A DNA stretch of 64,000 nt from Mariniblastus sp. (GCA_011523945.1 WTFU01000186.1:48405-112404), one strand, 5' to 3'; positions 20,992 to 31,233 are shown, counted from the first letter of the stretch. Numbers and translations are program-made. Notes: a model not told the origin generated them from the letters alone.

Positions 20992-22242
20992 TCATTCACT
21001 ACCTAGACAATAGACAACACCGCGATCAGTCGCAATAACGAGCTTGCCAAAAGCAGCCGCAGGAGAACTCAGAAAACCGCCATTGAACTGCTTTTCCCAT
21101 GTAATCTCGCCCTTCTCAAGCTCGATTTCGTAAAAGCGTCCATCTGTGGAACCGACAAAAACGCGACTACCTACAATGACCGGACTCGACTCAACCTTGG
21201 CCTTCAGCGTAACCGACCATTTACGTTTTCCTGTTTCTCTATCAAGGCAATAAACTGCCCGATTACGAGCGCCAAAGACGACGTATTTTTCAGTAACTGC
21301 GGCACTGCCGCGAACCGACGCTTGCCCCTGTTCACTTATAAACGACCAGTCAATCTTGGGGTTCCTCCAATTAACAGCAACAAATTCAGCCTGTTCGGTT
21401 CCAAAAAAAACCTGGTCACCAAAGGTCGCAGGCGTCGATTGGGTCGGCGAAAAAATGTCAGTGCTACCGACTTCCTTGCCTTGATCAAGATCAATCACAT
21501 GTAAGAAACCATCACAACCCGCAACAAAGGCTCGATTTTGAGCGACAGTTGCCGAGCATTGAATTTGGTCAGGAGTTTCCAATTCCCAAATGGACTTACC
21601 ATCTGCAACATTAAGGAAATAGAGCTTTCCATCTTGAGAGCCAAACAACACATTACCTTTGAAAAAGTTGGCACTCGAATTGATCTCACCACCCGTTTCA
21701 ATTTTCCAAACTAATTTACCGTCGGTATCGACACAGTGAAAAAAACCATCTATGTCGCCTACAAATATTTTTCCGTCCTGATAGGCAGGCGAAGCGGCGA
21801 TGCCAATCCCAAGTTTGATTTCCCAATTTTTCTCGCCAGTTTCAAAATCAATTGAAAATAGTTTGCCGTCCATATCCGCAGCGTAAACTGTTTTTTTTCC
21901 ATTCGGCAATTCGACGATCAGTGGCGTTCCCTCGAACCCCCCTTGAGGAACCTTGAATTCCCAAACGACATCAAGCTTGGTGGGGAGGGTGGTCGTCGCA
22001 ACGCCGCTCGACTGGGCATTACCGCGAAAAACAGGCCAGCCGGCACTAACTTTTTTCTTTGGATCATCGTCGGCACGTGCCAAACCCGCGGGAGAGACGT
22101 GCCCGAGACTGAACAAAACAAAGCAAAACATTAAGACAAATTCCAGACTGAGCTTTGAAGACAATTTACTCTCCAGAGCACTCACGGTATTTCGAGGCTT
22201 GTTGTTCATTCTTTTACTCACACCAGCAGAAAATCGAGTCAA
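20992..22242 (-). CDS. Secreted PQQ-like beta-propeller repeat protein
   Basis: Repeats such as VYAADMDGKLFSIDFETGEKNWEI, VYCLDRETGKRKWSV. Confidence 0.85.
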   Translation of the reverse strand: MTRFSAGVSKRMNNKPRNTVSALESKLSSKLSLEFVLMFCFVLFSLGHVSPAGLARADDDPKKKVSAGWPVFRGNAQSSGVATTTLPTKLDVVWEFKVPQGGFEGTPLIVELPNGKKTVYAADMDGKLFSIDFETGEKNWEIKLGIGIAASPAYQDGKIFVGDIDGFFHCVDTDGKLVWKIETGGEINSSANFFKGNVLFGSQDGKLYFLNVADGKSIWELETPDQIQCSATVAQNRAFVAGCDGFLHVIDLDQGKEVGSTDIFSPTQSTPATFGDQVFFGTEQAEFVAVNWRNPKIDWSFISEQGQASVRGSAAVTEKYVVFGARNRAVYCLDRETGKRKWSVTLKAKVESSPVIVGSRVFVGSTDGRFYEIELEKGEITWEKQFNGGFLSSPAAAFGKLVIATDRGVVYCLGSE

Positions 22243-22355
22243 CTACGCGCCTCCCCCGAAGATTCGCAAGAGACAAAAAACTGCTTACCTAGGGCAGCTA
22301 ACCGACATCATAAGAAAAAAACGGAAGACTCAAAACTGGATTTCAACGCACGGGT

Positions 22356-23507
22356 TTAAAAAGCGTTTTGGTAAATTCCCAGTAGTGATTCCTGATTGAC
22401 ATCCCGCGGATTAAAAGTCCCCGTCCATTGAACCGCTGCCGCTGCGGCAAGTTCCGGAATTTGCTCCGCCTCGACACCACATTGATCAAGTTTTACGCTC
22501 AATCCCGCGGCTTCGATCAAGCCCGTCAAAAACTCCGCGAGCCCCTCTGCTCCAGAGGACGGAGATGGCAGTCCGGGAAGCGACTCCGTCGTTCCCAATA
22601 ATTCTTGATACCAAGCGTTAAAATGCATCCCGTTATAGCGAACGACATGCGGCAACATTAATCCAACCGCCTGCCCATGGGCAGTTCCATAGGAAGCCGT
22701 TAACGGATTGGCTAACGCATGGCTTGCACCTAACATCGAGTTTTCAATTGCTACGCCGGCATACGCCGCCCCCAATTGCATAGCAGCTCTGGCCTCAAGA
22801 TTACCGGGATCTTTCAGAACCGTTGTAAAATTGCCAGCAAGTAAACGCCAGGCTTCCCGGGAGTACATAATCGAAACTGGATTACGCCGCTTCGTCACGA
22901 AGGTCTCTACAGCATGGGAAACGGCATCTATCCCAGTCAACGCCGTCACCAACTCGGGCTGTGTAAGTGTTAGTTCTGGATCGAGAATTGCTATTCGACA
23001 ACTTGCCTTCTTGTCACCACAAGCCATTTTAACGTGTGTTTTTGAGTCCGAGATCAGCGCGAATGACTGCATCTCGCTCCCCGTGCCCGCCGTGGTAGGC
23101 ACAGCGATCATCGGCAACATCGGATGAGTTGCTTTCCCAACACCATGGTAGTCGTGCATCGTCCCACCGTTGGTATAAACGAAATTGATCCCCTTCGCGC
23201 AATCCATTGAACTCCCACCACCGAGACCGATCAACAACTCAGGTTCACAACGCTTCGCAAACTCGAGCCCCCGGTCAATGTCCTCGGTCGTCGGATTTTC
23301 ATGAGCTCCATCAAAGCAATGCGCGGCGATTCCGACTGCCGTCAACGACTGAATCGCCCGCTCCACGTGCCCCGCGGCAATGATTCCAGGATCCGTAACA
23401 ATTAGCACCCGTGTGACATTCAAACCACCGGCCAACTCACCCACCCGATCGAGTGATCCTTGTCCGCAGACAACGCGAGTGCGAAGATTGAAATCAAATT
23501 CCTGCAT
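22356..23507 (-). CDS. Iron-containing alcohol dehydrogenase
   Basis: LLIGLGGGSSMDCAKGINFV, PTTAGTGSEMQSFA, GASHALANPLTASYGTAHGQAVGLMLPHV. Confidence 0.92.
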   Translation of the reverse strand: MQEFDFNLRTRVVCGQGSLDRVGELAGGLNVTRVLIVTDPGIIAAGHVERAIQSLTAVGIAAHCFDGAHENPTTEDIDRGLEFAKRCEPELLIGLGGGSSMDCAKGINFVYTNGGTMHDYHGVGKATHPMLPMIAVPTTAGTGSEMQSFALISDSKTHVKMACGDKKASCRIAILDPELTLTQPELVTALTGIDAVSHAVETFVTKRRNPVSIMYSREAWRLLAGNFTTVLKDPGNLEARAAMQLGAAYAGVAIENSMLGASHALANPLTASYGTAHGQAVGLMLPHVVRYNGMHFNAWYQELLGTTESLPGLPSPSSGAEGLAEFLTGLIEAAGLSVKLDQCGVEAEQIPELAAAAAVQWTGTFNPRDVNQESLLGIYQNAF

Positions 23508-23580
23508 GCTACTTCGAAAGTGTTAGTGATACGGACCGGGATTGCCTAGCTTGGCAACTGAGTTCAACAAAATCGGTTTT

Positions 23581-25026
23581 TTAACCCGCCACTAAAGCTG
23601 CGACTTTTTCTTCGGGCATCTGGTAAGCTCTTGAACGGAATAGGAAATCAATCAGGTTTCCTTCATGCGGCTGTAACCAGTTCAAACGATTCGTCGGAAT
23701 CGGGCCGATGTTCAACCGGTCGATGTTAGTTGCGTCCGTTAGTTGATCAATCCAGTCCAAGTCTTCGGTAATTGCTGTACCAACGAGTGTCGATCCGGCC
23801 GCCTTGATCATTTGATCTTGCGGACATTTTACGACACTGACGAACGGGAACATGAATTCCTTACTGGCGATCTCACACTGCGGATTGGCCGCATGGGCAA
23901 CGATTGGCCGGATGTAGGAACAACGTTCTTTTTCAACCAAGCGATCTCCGTAAGGCTCCGTTGCATCCCTCACCCCTTCAGCCTTTAAATCCTGCTGAAC
24001 CATAGCGAGGATGGCTTTGCCGACTCCGTCAGTCGTGAACGCCGCAAGCCCCGAATCAGGATGCTCGGGCGGCAAGGCTTCAATTGGCCCCAAACGCTGT
24101 GCAATCGCATCGGCAATTTCATCGGTATGACGGGATGCAAAAATCCCAGAACAGTTGATACAGCTACGGCCACCGTTGATGTAAACCGACTCCACCATTA
24201 CGTCGAGATATTTCTCCCAGTCATCCACACAATCGTCACCGAGGAAAATTTTCGAGAACCCGGGGCCATGAACCTGAACCTTCGGATTCCCTGCGTATTG
24301 GTCAATTGTCTTTTGAGACCCAAAAATCATACTTCGAGAGCAGGAAGTCAACAGCGCCCCGCCAACATCGTGGCCACCGGGATAAAGTGAAATGACTTCT
24401 TTCGGGATTCCGGCTTTTTCAAACGCGGAGGCAACCCGATACGCTGTCCAAGGTTCCGACGACCCCGGCTTAAGAACCAGTCCCATCTGCAGTGGTACGA
24501 CCGGCAGCCAAAGGGTGTGGACGCCGGGTGAATTTGACGGCAATACCGCTCCCAGAACGGGAGTCTGTGCCTGCAAACTGACCACGACGCCTCGAGACTC
24601 CATCCCATAACCGCGACTAAGAATATTAAGATCCAAACCGCGTGTCAGGCATTGCAAAATCTCCGTCATGTTCCGCATTACGAAACAGTTCTTCTGCATG
24701 TTCGAGCGGCACATGTGTTCCGGCAACCCAGTCGATGCCGACTGGTGCACGACAAATTCATCAGCCGTTTGCGTTCCCGAACCGAGCGACAGGGTCTCGT
24801 TCTCAAAAAGATCCGCCGCATGCGCAACCTTGGCAATTAGATCTTCGATCGAAAACTGCTTGAGAATTTTCCGAGCCTCGCCGGCTTTCCGCATGTCGCG
24901 ACTAACCAAACCACCGTTGGCCGAACTGACTCTTGCAATCGGTTCGCCGGTATTAAAATGAACCACATCAGTTGTTTCGAGGGACTCATAAGGTTTGCCC
25001 CAGCGAATGGCAGGTATCTCAAGCAC
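23581..25026 (-). CDS. Aldehyde dehydrogenase superfamily protein, possibly CoA-acylating / acyl-reductase type
   Basis: ALDH fold with catalytic Cys in YINGGRSCINCSG; segment VQVHGPGFSK occupies the place of the usual ELGG(K) general-base motif. Confidence 0.8.
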   Translation of the reverse strand: MLEIPAIRWGKPYESLETTDVVHFNTGEPIARVSSANGGLVSRDMRKAGEARKILKQFSIEDLIAKVAHAADLFENETLSLGSGTQTADEFVVHQSASTGLPEHMCRSNMQKNCFVMRNMTEILQCLTRGLDLNILSRGYGMESRGVVVSLQAQTPVLGAVLPSNSPGVHTLWLPVVPLQMGLVLKPGSSEPWTAYRVASAFEKAGIPKEVISLYPGGHDVGGALLTSCSRSMIFGSQKTIDQYAGNPKVQVHGPGFSKIFLGDDCVDDWEKYLDVMVESVYINGGRSCINCSGIFASRHTDEIADAIAQRLGPIEALPPEHPDSGLAAFTTDGVGKAILAMVQQDLKAEGVRDATEPYGDRLVEKERCSYIRPIVAHAANPQCEIASKEFMFPFVSVVKCPQDQMIKAAGSTLVGTAITEDLDWIDQLTDATNIDRLNIGPIPTNRLNWLQPHEGNLIDFLFRSRAYQMPEEKVAALVAG

Positions 25027-25155
25027 TTGTCAAAACTCCAATTGATTTACGAATCTAGCAGAAGCGATCAAGCTCAAATGCAAAAGATGCATGATCTCTG
25101 GCAATCCAATTTGTCGCAACAACACTCTGACGCGAGTTAACTCACGCCGATCTCA

Positions 25156-26277
25156 CTAATAAACACCGACGGTTGTCGCTGCCGCGATCTCGTGAAACGG
25201 CCTCACACCGCTAACCCCATCCCACGGGAAGGTCTCAAACGGCATTTCTCGCTCTCCTTCATCTCGTTCTAGAAAACCGGGAACGAAGAACTCTGAAGTC
25301 AATGTCGTTAATTTTACCCGACCGGTTTCACCAAACCCGACAACCGAGTTGTGATCGTCGAAGCTAACGACCTCCGTAACCGCTCGCGGTTGGGGGGCAT
25401 AATAAGAAATCTTATACTTCTCTTCAGCCGTTACCGGTTTGCTACAAGCCAAACCCATCAGCGTATTGCCGTAGGTTGGTGTCATGTAGATTCCGCTTTC
25501 TTCAGGAGGCCCACCGAATAATTCTTCCACACAGTATCGCGTCCACTGCGGGGTAAACTCAGTTCCACCCGAAAAGATTCCGGTAATCCCGGTTTCTGCG
25601 AGCGTCATTCCTCGCTCTTCCAGACCAAGACAAAGAGACTCGATCAGCTTCGGAGTTCCAAACATGCATTTGATGTTGTGGTTCGCCGTCAAAATGGTCA
25701 CGGCCTGATCAATGCAATGTTTTTTGTATTCCTCTAAATGTTCCATCCAGCCTTTTTTGATCAGCTTGACGACCCAGCGTGGATCGAGATCGATGCAGAA
25801 ACTAATACCGCCACGGACCTGAGCTAAATGCTCAACAGCAAGGCGAAGCCGACGTGGGCCGGATGGACCGAGCATCAGCCAATTACCGCCTTTGGGGAAA
25901 TACTGGTCAGGCAACGTTTCACTGAACACTTCATAGTCAATTCGGAAATCATCTACGACCACGCGACTCTTGGGAACGCCCGTTGTCCCTCCCGTCTCAA
26001 ACACGTAGGTTGGCCGATCGGCATAGTCTTTCATCCGCCAACGCTCAACCGGACCACCCCGCAACCAATCGTCTTCGAAAAGCGGAAACTTTTTCAGGTC
26101 GTCATAGACTTTGACTTCAGTGAGCGGATCGAAGTTCAATTCGGCTTTCTTGGCCAGCCAAAAAGGGCACCCAGTCGAATCGTGAAAGTGACGCTGGACT
26201 GTGTTGTAAGTGTGTTCGTCAAGCCGATCTTTGGCTTGCTTCACAGCTGTTTCAAGATCAATTTGGGTCGTTGACAT
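25156..26277 (-). CDS. Phenylacetate-CoA ligase / LuxE-like acyl-adenylate synthetase family protein
   Basis: Phosphate-binding-like FETGGTTGVPKSRVV; GTPKLIESLCLGLEERGM, GIFSGGTEFTPQWTRYCVEELFGGP, TPTYGNTLMGLA. Confidence 0.75.
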   Translation of the reverse strand: MSTTQIDLETAVKQAKDRLDEHTYNTVQRHFHDSTGCPFWLAKKAELNFDPLTEVKVYDDLKKFPLFEDDWLRGGPVERWRMKDYADRPTYVFETGGTTGVPKSRVVVDDFRIDYEVFSETLPDQYFPKGGNWLMLGPSGPRRLRLAVEHLAQVRGGISFCIDLDPRWVVKLIKKGWMEHLEEYKKHCIDQAVTILTANHNIKCMFGTPKLIESLCLGLEERGMTLAETGITGIFSGGTEFTPQWTRYCVEELFGGPPEESGIYMTPTYGNTLMGLACSKPVTAEEKYKISYYAPQPRAVTEVVSFDDHNSVVGFGETGRVKLTTLTSEFFVPGFLERDEGEREMPFETFPWDGVSGVRPFHEIAAATTVGVY

Positions 26278-26625
26278 GGTACTCGCGTAATCAGGTTAGT
26301 GCCAAAAAAGTGTATTTTGTAGATTTACTATAACCGACGATCAGCAAACGTCGTAACGCTCATTCGACCGTGTAAAATCGTTAAAAAGAACAGCCTCATC
26401 ATCAGATACGCCGAAACGCCGAATTATCGGAGCAAAATCGGCCTTTGAAAACAATCCGCTAATCCCAAGGAATCGGCTGAAAAAGAGCAGATCTTCAAGA
26501 TCACGAGCAAATCTAAATTACATCGTGACTCTGATTCGGATTTTACGGCAAGATACGCAGGGAATCCCGTCTATCCGACCAAATCCCTTCCCGTGAAATG
26601 AACGTCGATGTTCATCCGAAATACC

Positions 26626-27702
26626 CTAATTGTTCGACGCTTCAGCCCCACCATCCAGCTTGAGTTGACTGTGAAGGTAATTTGCGCGTTCAACGTTACG
26701 TTCGTCCGTGTCCAGCTCCGAGTGGCTAAGTTTTTGCAAATGAGCCGGTTGGGTTCGAATAAACAGCTGGTTGACTTCCGGGATTTCCAAATCGCCTATG
26801 AGTCCGAGATTAATTCCCATGCGGACGCGAGACAGCAAAAACATGGTTTCCTCAGAACTAATTTGCTGGGCATTTTGAAGTGTGCCATAAGCCCGGCTGA
26901 CTTGCTCGAACAGATCATTTTGTTTCTCATTAATCAAAAAATCTCTCGCCTTACGCTCGTAATCAATCACGACAGGAATCACATCACCAACCTGATCGAT
27001 CAAATCATTTTCAGATTTTCCGAGAGTGATCTGATTACTTACCTGATAAAAATCTCCCATTGCCTGCGTACCTTCACCATACAATCCGCGTACAACAAGA
27101 TTGATTTTCTGAAGACTTCGAAAAACTTTTTCAATTTGTTGCGTGATCACCAATGCAGGGAGGTGCACAAGCACACTCACTCTCATCCCCGTACCCACGT
27201 TGGTTGGGCAAGCTGTCAGGTATCCAAGCTTTGGATGAAAGGCATACGTCAACTGACTTTCTATTCGATCGTCCAAATCGTTGATTTGTCCCCAGGCTCC
27301 CACCAGATCCAAGCCACTCTTCATGACCTGAATTCGGAGATGGTCTTCTTCATTGACCATCAGGCTCAATCGCTCCTGTTGATCGATCGCAACCGCGCGG
27401 GCGCCGTCAGAGTTTGCGTGCTCGCGGCTAATTAGCTGTCGCTCTACTAAAAACTGCCGATCCAAAGTTTGCAAATCGGCGACATCAATAAACGTTAGAT
27501 CTTTCAATTCAGCTTTATTCGTCAATCGCTCTCGCACAGTCGATTCAATGTTTGCGCGATCAATGTCAGTACATCGCCGAATAAATGGATAATCGGCGAG
27601 ATTGCGAGCGAGACGAATTCGACTGCTCATGACAATATCCGATTCTGGACCACAGCCTTTCAGCCATTCTCCGCAACGCTTTGCCATCTCATCCAGAATC
27701 AT
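26626..27702 (-). CDS. mcsB: Protein-arginine kinase (McsB-like, canonical)
   Basis: MSSRIRLARN, MVNEEDHLRIQ, YLTACPTNVGTGMR, VRGLYGEGTQAMGDFYQVSNQ and C-terminal DERNVERANYLHSQL. Confidence 0.9.
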   Translation of the reverse strand: MILDEMAKRCGEWLKGCGPESDIVMSSRIRLARNLADYPFIRRCTDIDRANIESTVRERLTNKAELKDLTFIDVADLQTLDRQFLVERQLISREHANSDGARAVAIDQQERLSLMVNEEDHLRIQVMKSGLDLVGAWGQINDLDDRIESQLTYAFHPKLGYLTACPTNVGTGMRVSVLVHLPALVITQQIEKVFRSLQKINLVVRGLYGEGTQAMGDFYQVSNQITLGKSENDLIDQVGDVIPVVIDYERKARDFLINEKQNDLFEQVSRAYGTLQNAQQISSEETMFLLSRVRMGINLGLIGDLEIPEVNQLFIRTQPAHLQKLSHSELDTDERNVERANYLHSQLKLDGGAEASNN

Positions 27703-28844
27703 TGAGAGCCTCCCTCGTCTGCAGGCTCATCAGGAATCATCTCTGCATCACTTGAATTTCGTCGCCACCCGCCTTTTTCCAACGTTGCAATTCGATCTCG
27801 CAACTCGGAAGCCTCCCCATAATCCTCGCGAGCGATTGCAACGACGAGTTGATCACGCAATTGAACCAAAGCGAACAGGCGATTCACACGATCAGCATCT
27901 TCCTGTTCCAGCAAACCCATCCCGACGCCCATGCGTATTTTGGAAAGACACTGCATGATGTCCTCATGACTCTCACTGTCTTCATCCTCAAGATCGAGGC
28001 GGCATAGCTTTTCTAGCGATTCAGCAGCGTCTCTTCGCAAACCTTCACGGTTTTGCTCTATCAGAAAACGCCGGGCTTCCCGCTCGTACTTGATCAACCG
28101 GGGTACAATCGCCGTCACCTGCTCGATCAGCGAATCTTCATCAATTCCGAGGGTCGCCTGGTTGCTAACTCGAAAAAAATCACCCACGGCTGAATCGCCA
28201 AATTCGCCTCGCGCCACCACATTCAGACGCTGCAAACTCCGCATCACCTTTTCAACTTGGCCAGTCATGACCAACGCTGGAAGATGCATCAACACACTCA
28301 CTCGCATCCCCGTCCCAACATTTGCGGGACAGGCAGTTAAATATCCTAACTGCTGACTGAAAGCATACGTCAACTGACTCTCAACACGATCGTCAATTGC
28401 ACTTATCTGTCGCCATGCTGCCTGCAGATCGAGATCACTGCGGTTGACAGTGATTCTCAAGTGATCTTCTTCATTGATTGAGTAACTTGCCAACTCTTCC
28501 CACGGGAGCTCACGGGAGACCGCAGCCACATCGGGCTCCGAGGAGGCAGCCTCATTGACGTCACTCGCACCCGCCACGCGCTCCGTCGTCTCGCGCGACG
28601 AAGAACTAACCAGCTGTAAATCCATCAAAAACTGCCGCTCCAGCGCGTTGAGCTCGAAAGAATCCAACAGTGTCAGTTCACTCAAAATCTCATCGTTCGC
28701 CATCCCATTTTGAACGACGGACTCTATCTCCAATCGCTGATCATCAGAACATGTGCTGACAAACGGGAAATCCGCAATGTTCCTTGCAAGTCGAATTCGA
28801 CTGCTGATGACAATATCATTTGGTTCTATTGGCACGTCACTCAC
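27699..28844 (-). CDS. Second ATP:guanido phosphotransferase (McsB-like) with a C-terminal UVR motif
   Basis: ISSRIRLARN, INEEDHLRITV, YLTACPANVGTGMR; C-terminal LRDQLVVAIAREDYGEASELRDRIATLE matches the UVR motif; GTG start at 28844 chosen from AAGGA-7 nt-GTG and overlap with the mcsA stop. Confidence 0.88.
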   Translation of the reverse strand: MSDVPIEPNDIVISSRIRLARNIADFPFVSTCSDDQRLEIESVVQNGMANDEILSELTLLDSFELNALERQFLMDLQLVSSSSRETTERVAGASDVNEAASSEPDVAAVSRELPWEELASYSINEEDHLRITVNRSDLDLQAAWRQISAIDDRVESQLTYAFSQQLGYLTACPANVGTGMRVSVLMHLPALVMTGQVEKVMRSLQRLNVVARGEFGDSAVGDFFRVSNQATLGIDEDSLIEQVTAIVPRLIKYEREARRFLIEQNREGLRRDAAESLEKLCRLDLEDEDSESHEDIMQCLSKIRMGVGMGLLEQEDADRVNRLFALVQLRDQLVVAIAREDYGEASELRDRIATLEKGGWRRNSSDAEMIPDEPADEGGSQ

Positions 28845-29352
28845 CGGCAGGTCCTTCGCCTTCGATCTGACGAATCTGATCTCGAATAAGAGACGCTTTT
28901 TCGTAATCCTCTTGCTCCACAACCTCCTTCATCTGGCGACGCAAACGAATTAGCTCGGTTTGAGATTCGGTGTCTGTGATGCCTCGCTTAGGCTGTTTTC
29001 CAACATGCTGGTTATCACCATGGACGTTAATCAACAGGGGCTCAAGATCCTCTCCAAAAAAGACATAATCGTGCGGGCAGCCTAAACGTCCACCTTGACG
29101 AAATTCATAGAACGAAATTCCGCAAATCGGACATTCCTTCGCATCCAACTCCCGCAAGTCATCCGCGGTCTGCTCAAGTGGTTTTAATTGTTTCGACATT
29201 ACGTCGGAGATAACCGGGGCATCTTCGGATGAATCACCTGTCTCGAGGTAGCTCTTGGCGCATTCGGGACAAAGGTGCAACGCAAGCAAGTCATCACCGG
29301 TAAGATCCGTGATGTGAAACGTCGCCTGCTTTTGGCATTTTTGGCATTTCAT
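28837..29352 (-). CDS. mcsA: McsA-like zinc-finger/UVR-motif protein
   Basis: Paired CxxC motifs (CQKC, CPEC, CPIC) and C-terminal LIRLRRQMKEVVEQEDYEKASLIRDQIRQIE UVR motif; overlaps the kinase genes. Confidence 0.88.
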   Translation of the reverse strand: MKCQKCQKQATFHITDLTGDDLLALHLCPECAKSYLETGDSSEDAPVISDVMSKQLKPLEQTADDLRELDAKECPICGISFYEFRQGGRLGCPHDYVFFGEDLEPLLINVHGDNQHVGKQPKRGITDTESQTELIRLRRQMKEVVEQEDYEKASLIRDQIRQIEGEGPAGE

Positions 29353-29733
29353 ATTTTTTATTTAATCGGCCGCAATCCTGAGCCGACATTTCTAGTTTGG
29401 GTCTGCTTTATCGATCCATCGGTAAAAGCTGTCTCCAAATTTTATCCCTCCGACGAATAAGGTACAAGGTTTATTGAAAACGCTGGCATTCTCCGGTTTA
29501 TTTTCCAATCTGCTTAATTTTATAAAAACGTCCTTCCGCTCCATTTAACGCGGACATTGCCGGTGTTTGCTGCCCCCGTTAAGCTATTTGGGTTGAACAA
29601 TCGCTCTGAGCTCAGCGTTTCTGATTATTTCTCCGTTTTTAGACACAGACTGGATTTCGCAGATCTCTCGCGTCAGCAGGCCAACTCAACCTCACCCATC
29701 CCGATCCTTAAGCAAGTTAAAAGTACCGTCACG

Positions 29734-31233
29734 ATGGCTTCTTTTCCTGACAAAAAAACATTTACAGAGATGGCAGGTGATTACGATGCGATTCCCATTT
29801 CGCGTCGCCTGCTCTCGGATTCACTCACGCCCGTGTCGGCCTTCCGAAGAATCGACAACGGCAATACTGCCTGTCTGTTTGAATCCGTAATCGGCGGCGA
29901 AAATGTAGGTCGCTACAGCTTTCTCGCCATCGATCCGCAAGTTCAGGTCGCTTCATTTGGCAAGCAAGTCACTGTTACGGAAGACGGGAACTCGAATTCC
30001 TACCCGTGCGAAAATCCACTCGATGAAATTCGTCGACGGATCAACTTACACAAGGTCGCCCAATTCCCGGATATGCCGCCTTTTACTGGAGGAGCAGTAG
30101 GCTATGCCGGATATGATGTTGTTCGCTACGTCGAAGACCTACCGAATGCCCCGGAAGATGACCGCAATCTTCCCGACATGTCATTTGCTTTTTACGATCG
30201 AATGCTGGTGTTTGACCACATCACCAAAACCATCACGGTCGTCGCTTTAGCGTGGACCAAAAAACACGACAGCCTCGATGCAGCTTTTGAAGATGCCAAT
30301 CGCCGTATTGACGAAATGCTGGACTGTTTGAACAAGCCTGAAACAGATCTTCTCTGTCTTGATGCCGACCTTCCCACGGGAGCACCGCCTGAGTTCTCCT
30401 CCAATTTCACACAAGAACAATTTGAGCAAGCAGTTCTCGACTGTATTGAATACATCCGCGCGGGTGATATTTTCCAAGTTGTTCTCAGCCAAAGGCTCCA
30501 AATAGAAATCAATTGCGATCCCTTCGAAATTTATCGAAGCCTTCGCGTCATGAATCCCAGCCCGTTCATGTTCTTCTTACGCACCGACCAAACGACACTT
30601 GTCGGCAGTTCTCCCGAAATCATGTGCCGCGTCGTAGACAATGAAATGACAGTACGCCCATTAGCAGGTACACGTAAGCGAGGAAAAACCCCTCAAGAAG
30701 ACCAGGAACTCGAACAAGAACTCCTTGCCGACGAGAAAGAACTGGCTGAACACGTGATGCTTGTAGATTTGGGGCGTAACGACGTCGGTCGAGTCGCACA
30801 ATATGGATCGATTGAAATTCCTGATCGAATGGTGGTGGAACGATACAGCCACGTCATGCATATCTCGTCAACCGTTACCGGACAACTGCAAGATTCGGCC
30901 GACGCTTTCGATGCTTTAATGGCAAGCCTTCCCGCAGGAACTGTCTCTGGTGCACCCAAAGTGCGAGCGATGGAAATCATTGATCAGTTCGAACCCCATC
31001 GACGCGGGCCTTACGCCGGAGCGGTGGGCTACATCGACTACTCCGACAATATGGATACGTGCATTGCACTGAGAACCATGGTCATCAAGGACAATGTCGC
31101 CTACGTCCAAGCCGGCGCAGGAATTGTGGCAGATTCCAATCCAACGAGCGAATACGAAGAGACGTTAAACAAAGCCAGAGGACTGCTTCGGGCAATTCAG
31201 ATGACGCACGAAAGAGTCCAGGCCTCTTCGTAA
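29734..31233 (+). CDS. trpE: Anthranilate synthase component I
   Basis: GDIFQVVLSQRL, RPLAGTRKRG, LPAGTVSGAPKVRAMEIIDQFEPHRRGPYAGAVGYI; start chosen at MASFPDKKTF. Confidence 0.92.
   Translation: MASFPDKKTFTEMAGDYDAIPISRRLLSDSLTPVSAFRRIDNGNTACLFESVIGGENVGRYSFLAIDPQVQVASFGKQVTVTEDGNSNSYPCENPLDEIRRRINLHKVAQFPDMPPFTGGAVGYAGYDVVRYVEDLPNAPEDDRNLPDMSFAFYDRMLVFDHITKTITVVALAWTKKHDSLDAAFEDANRRIDEMLDCLNKPETDLLCLDADLPTGAPPEFSSNFTQEQFEQAVLDCIEYIRAGDIFQVVLSQRLQIEINCDPFEIYRSLRVMNPSPFMFFLRTDQTTLVGSSPEIMCRVVDNEMTVRPLAGTRKRGKTPQEDQELEQELLADEKELAEHVMLVDLGRNDVGRVAQYGSIEIPDRMVVERYSHVMHISSTVTGQLQDSADAFDALMASLPAGTVSGAPKVRAMEIIDQFEPHRRGPYAGAVGYIDYSDNMDTCIALRTMVIKDNVAYVQAGAGIVADSNPTSEYEETLNKARGLLRAIQMTHERVQASS

Noticed and set aside
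26608-27435. 275-aa + strand ORF
   Set aside because: Lies antisense to the McsB-like gene, which has strong family motifs; no recognisable motif on this strand.
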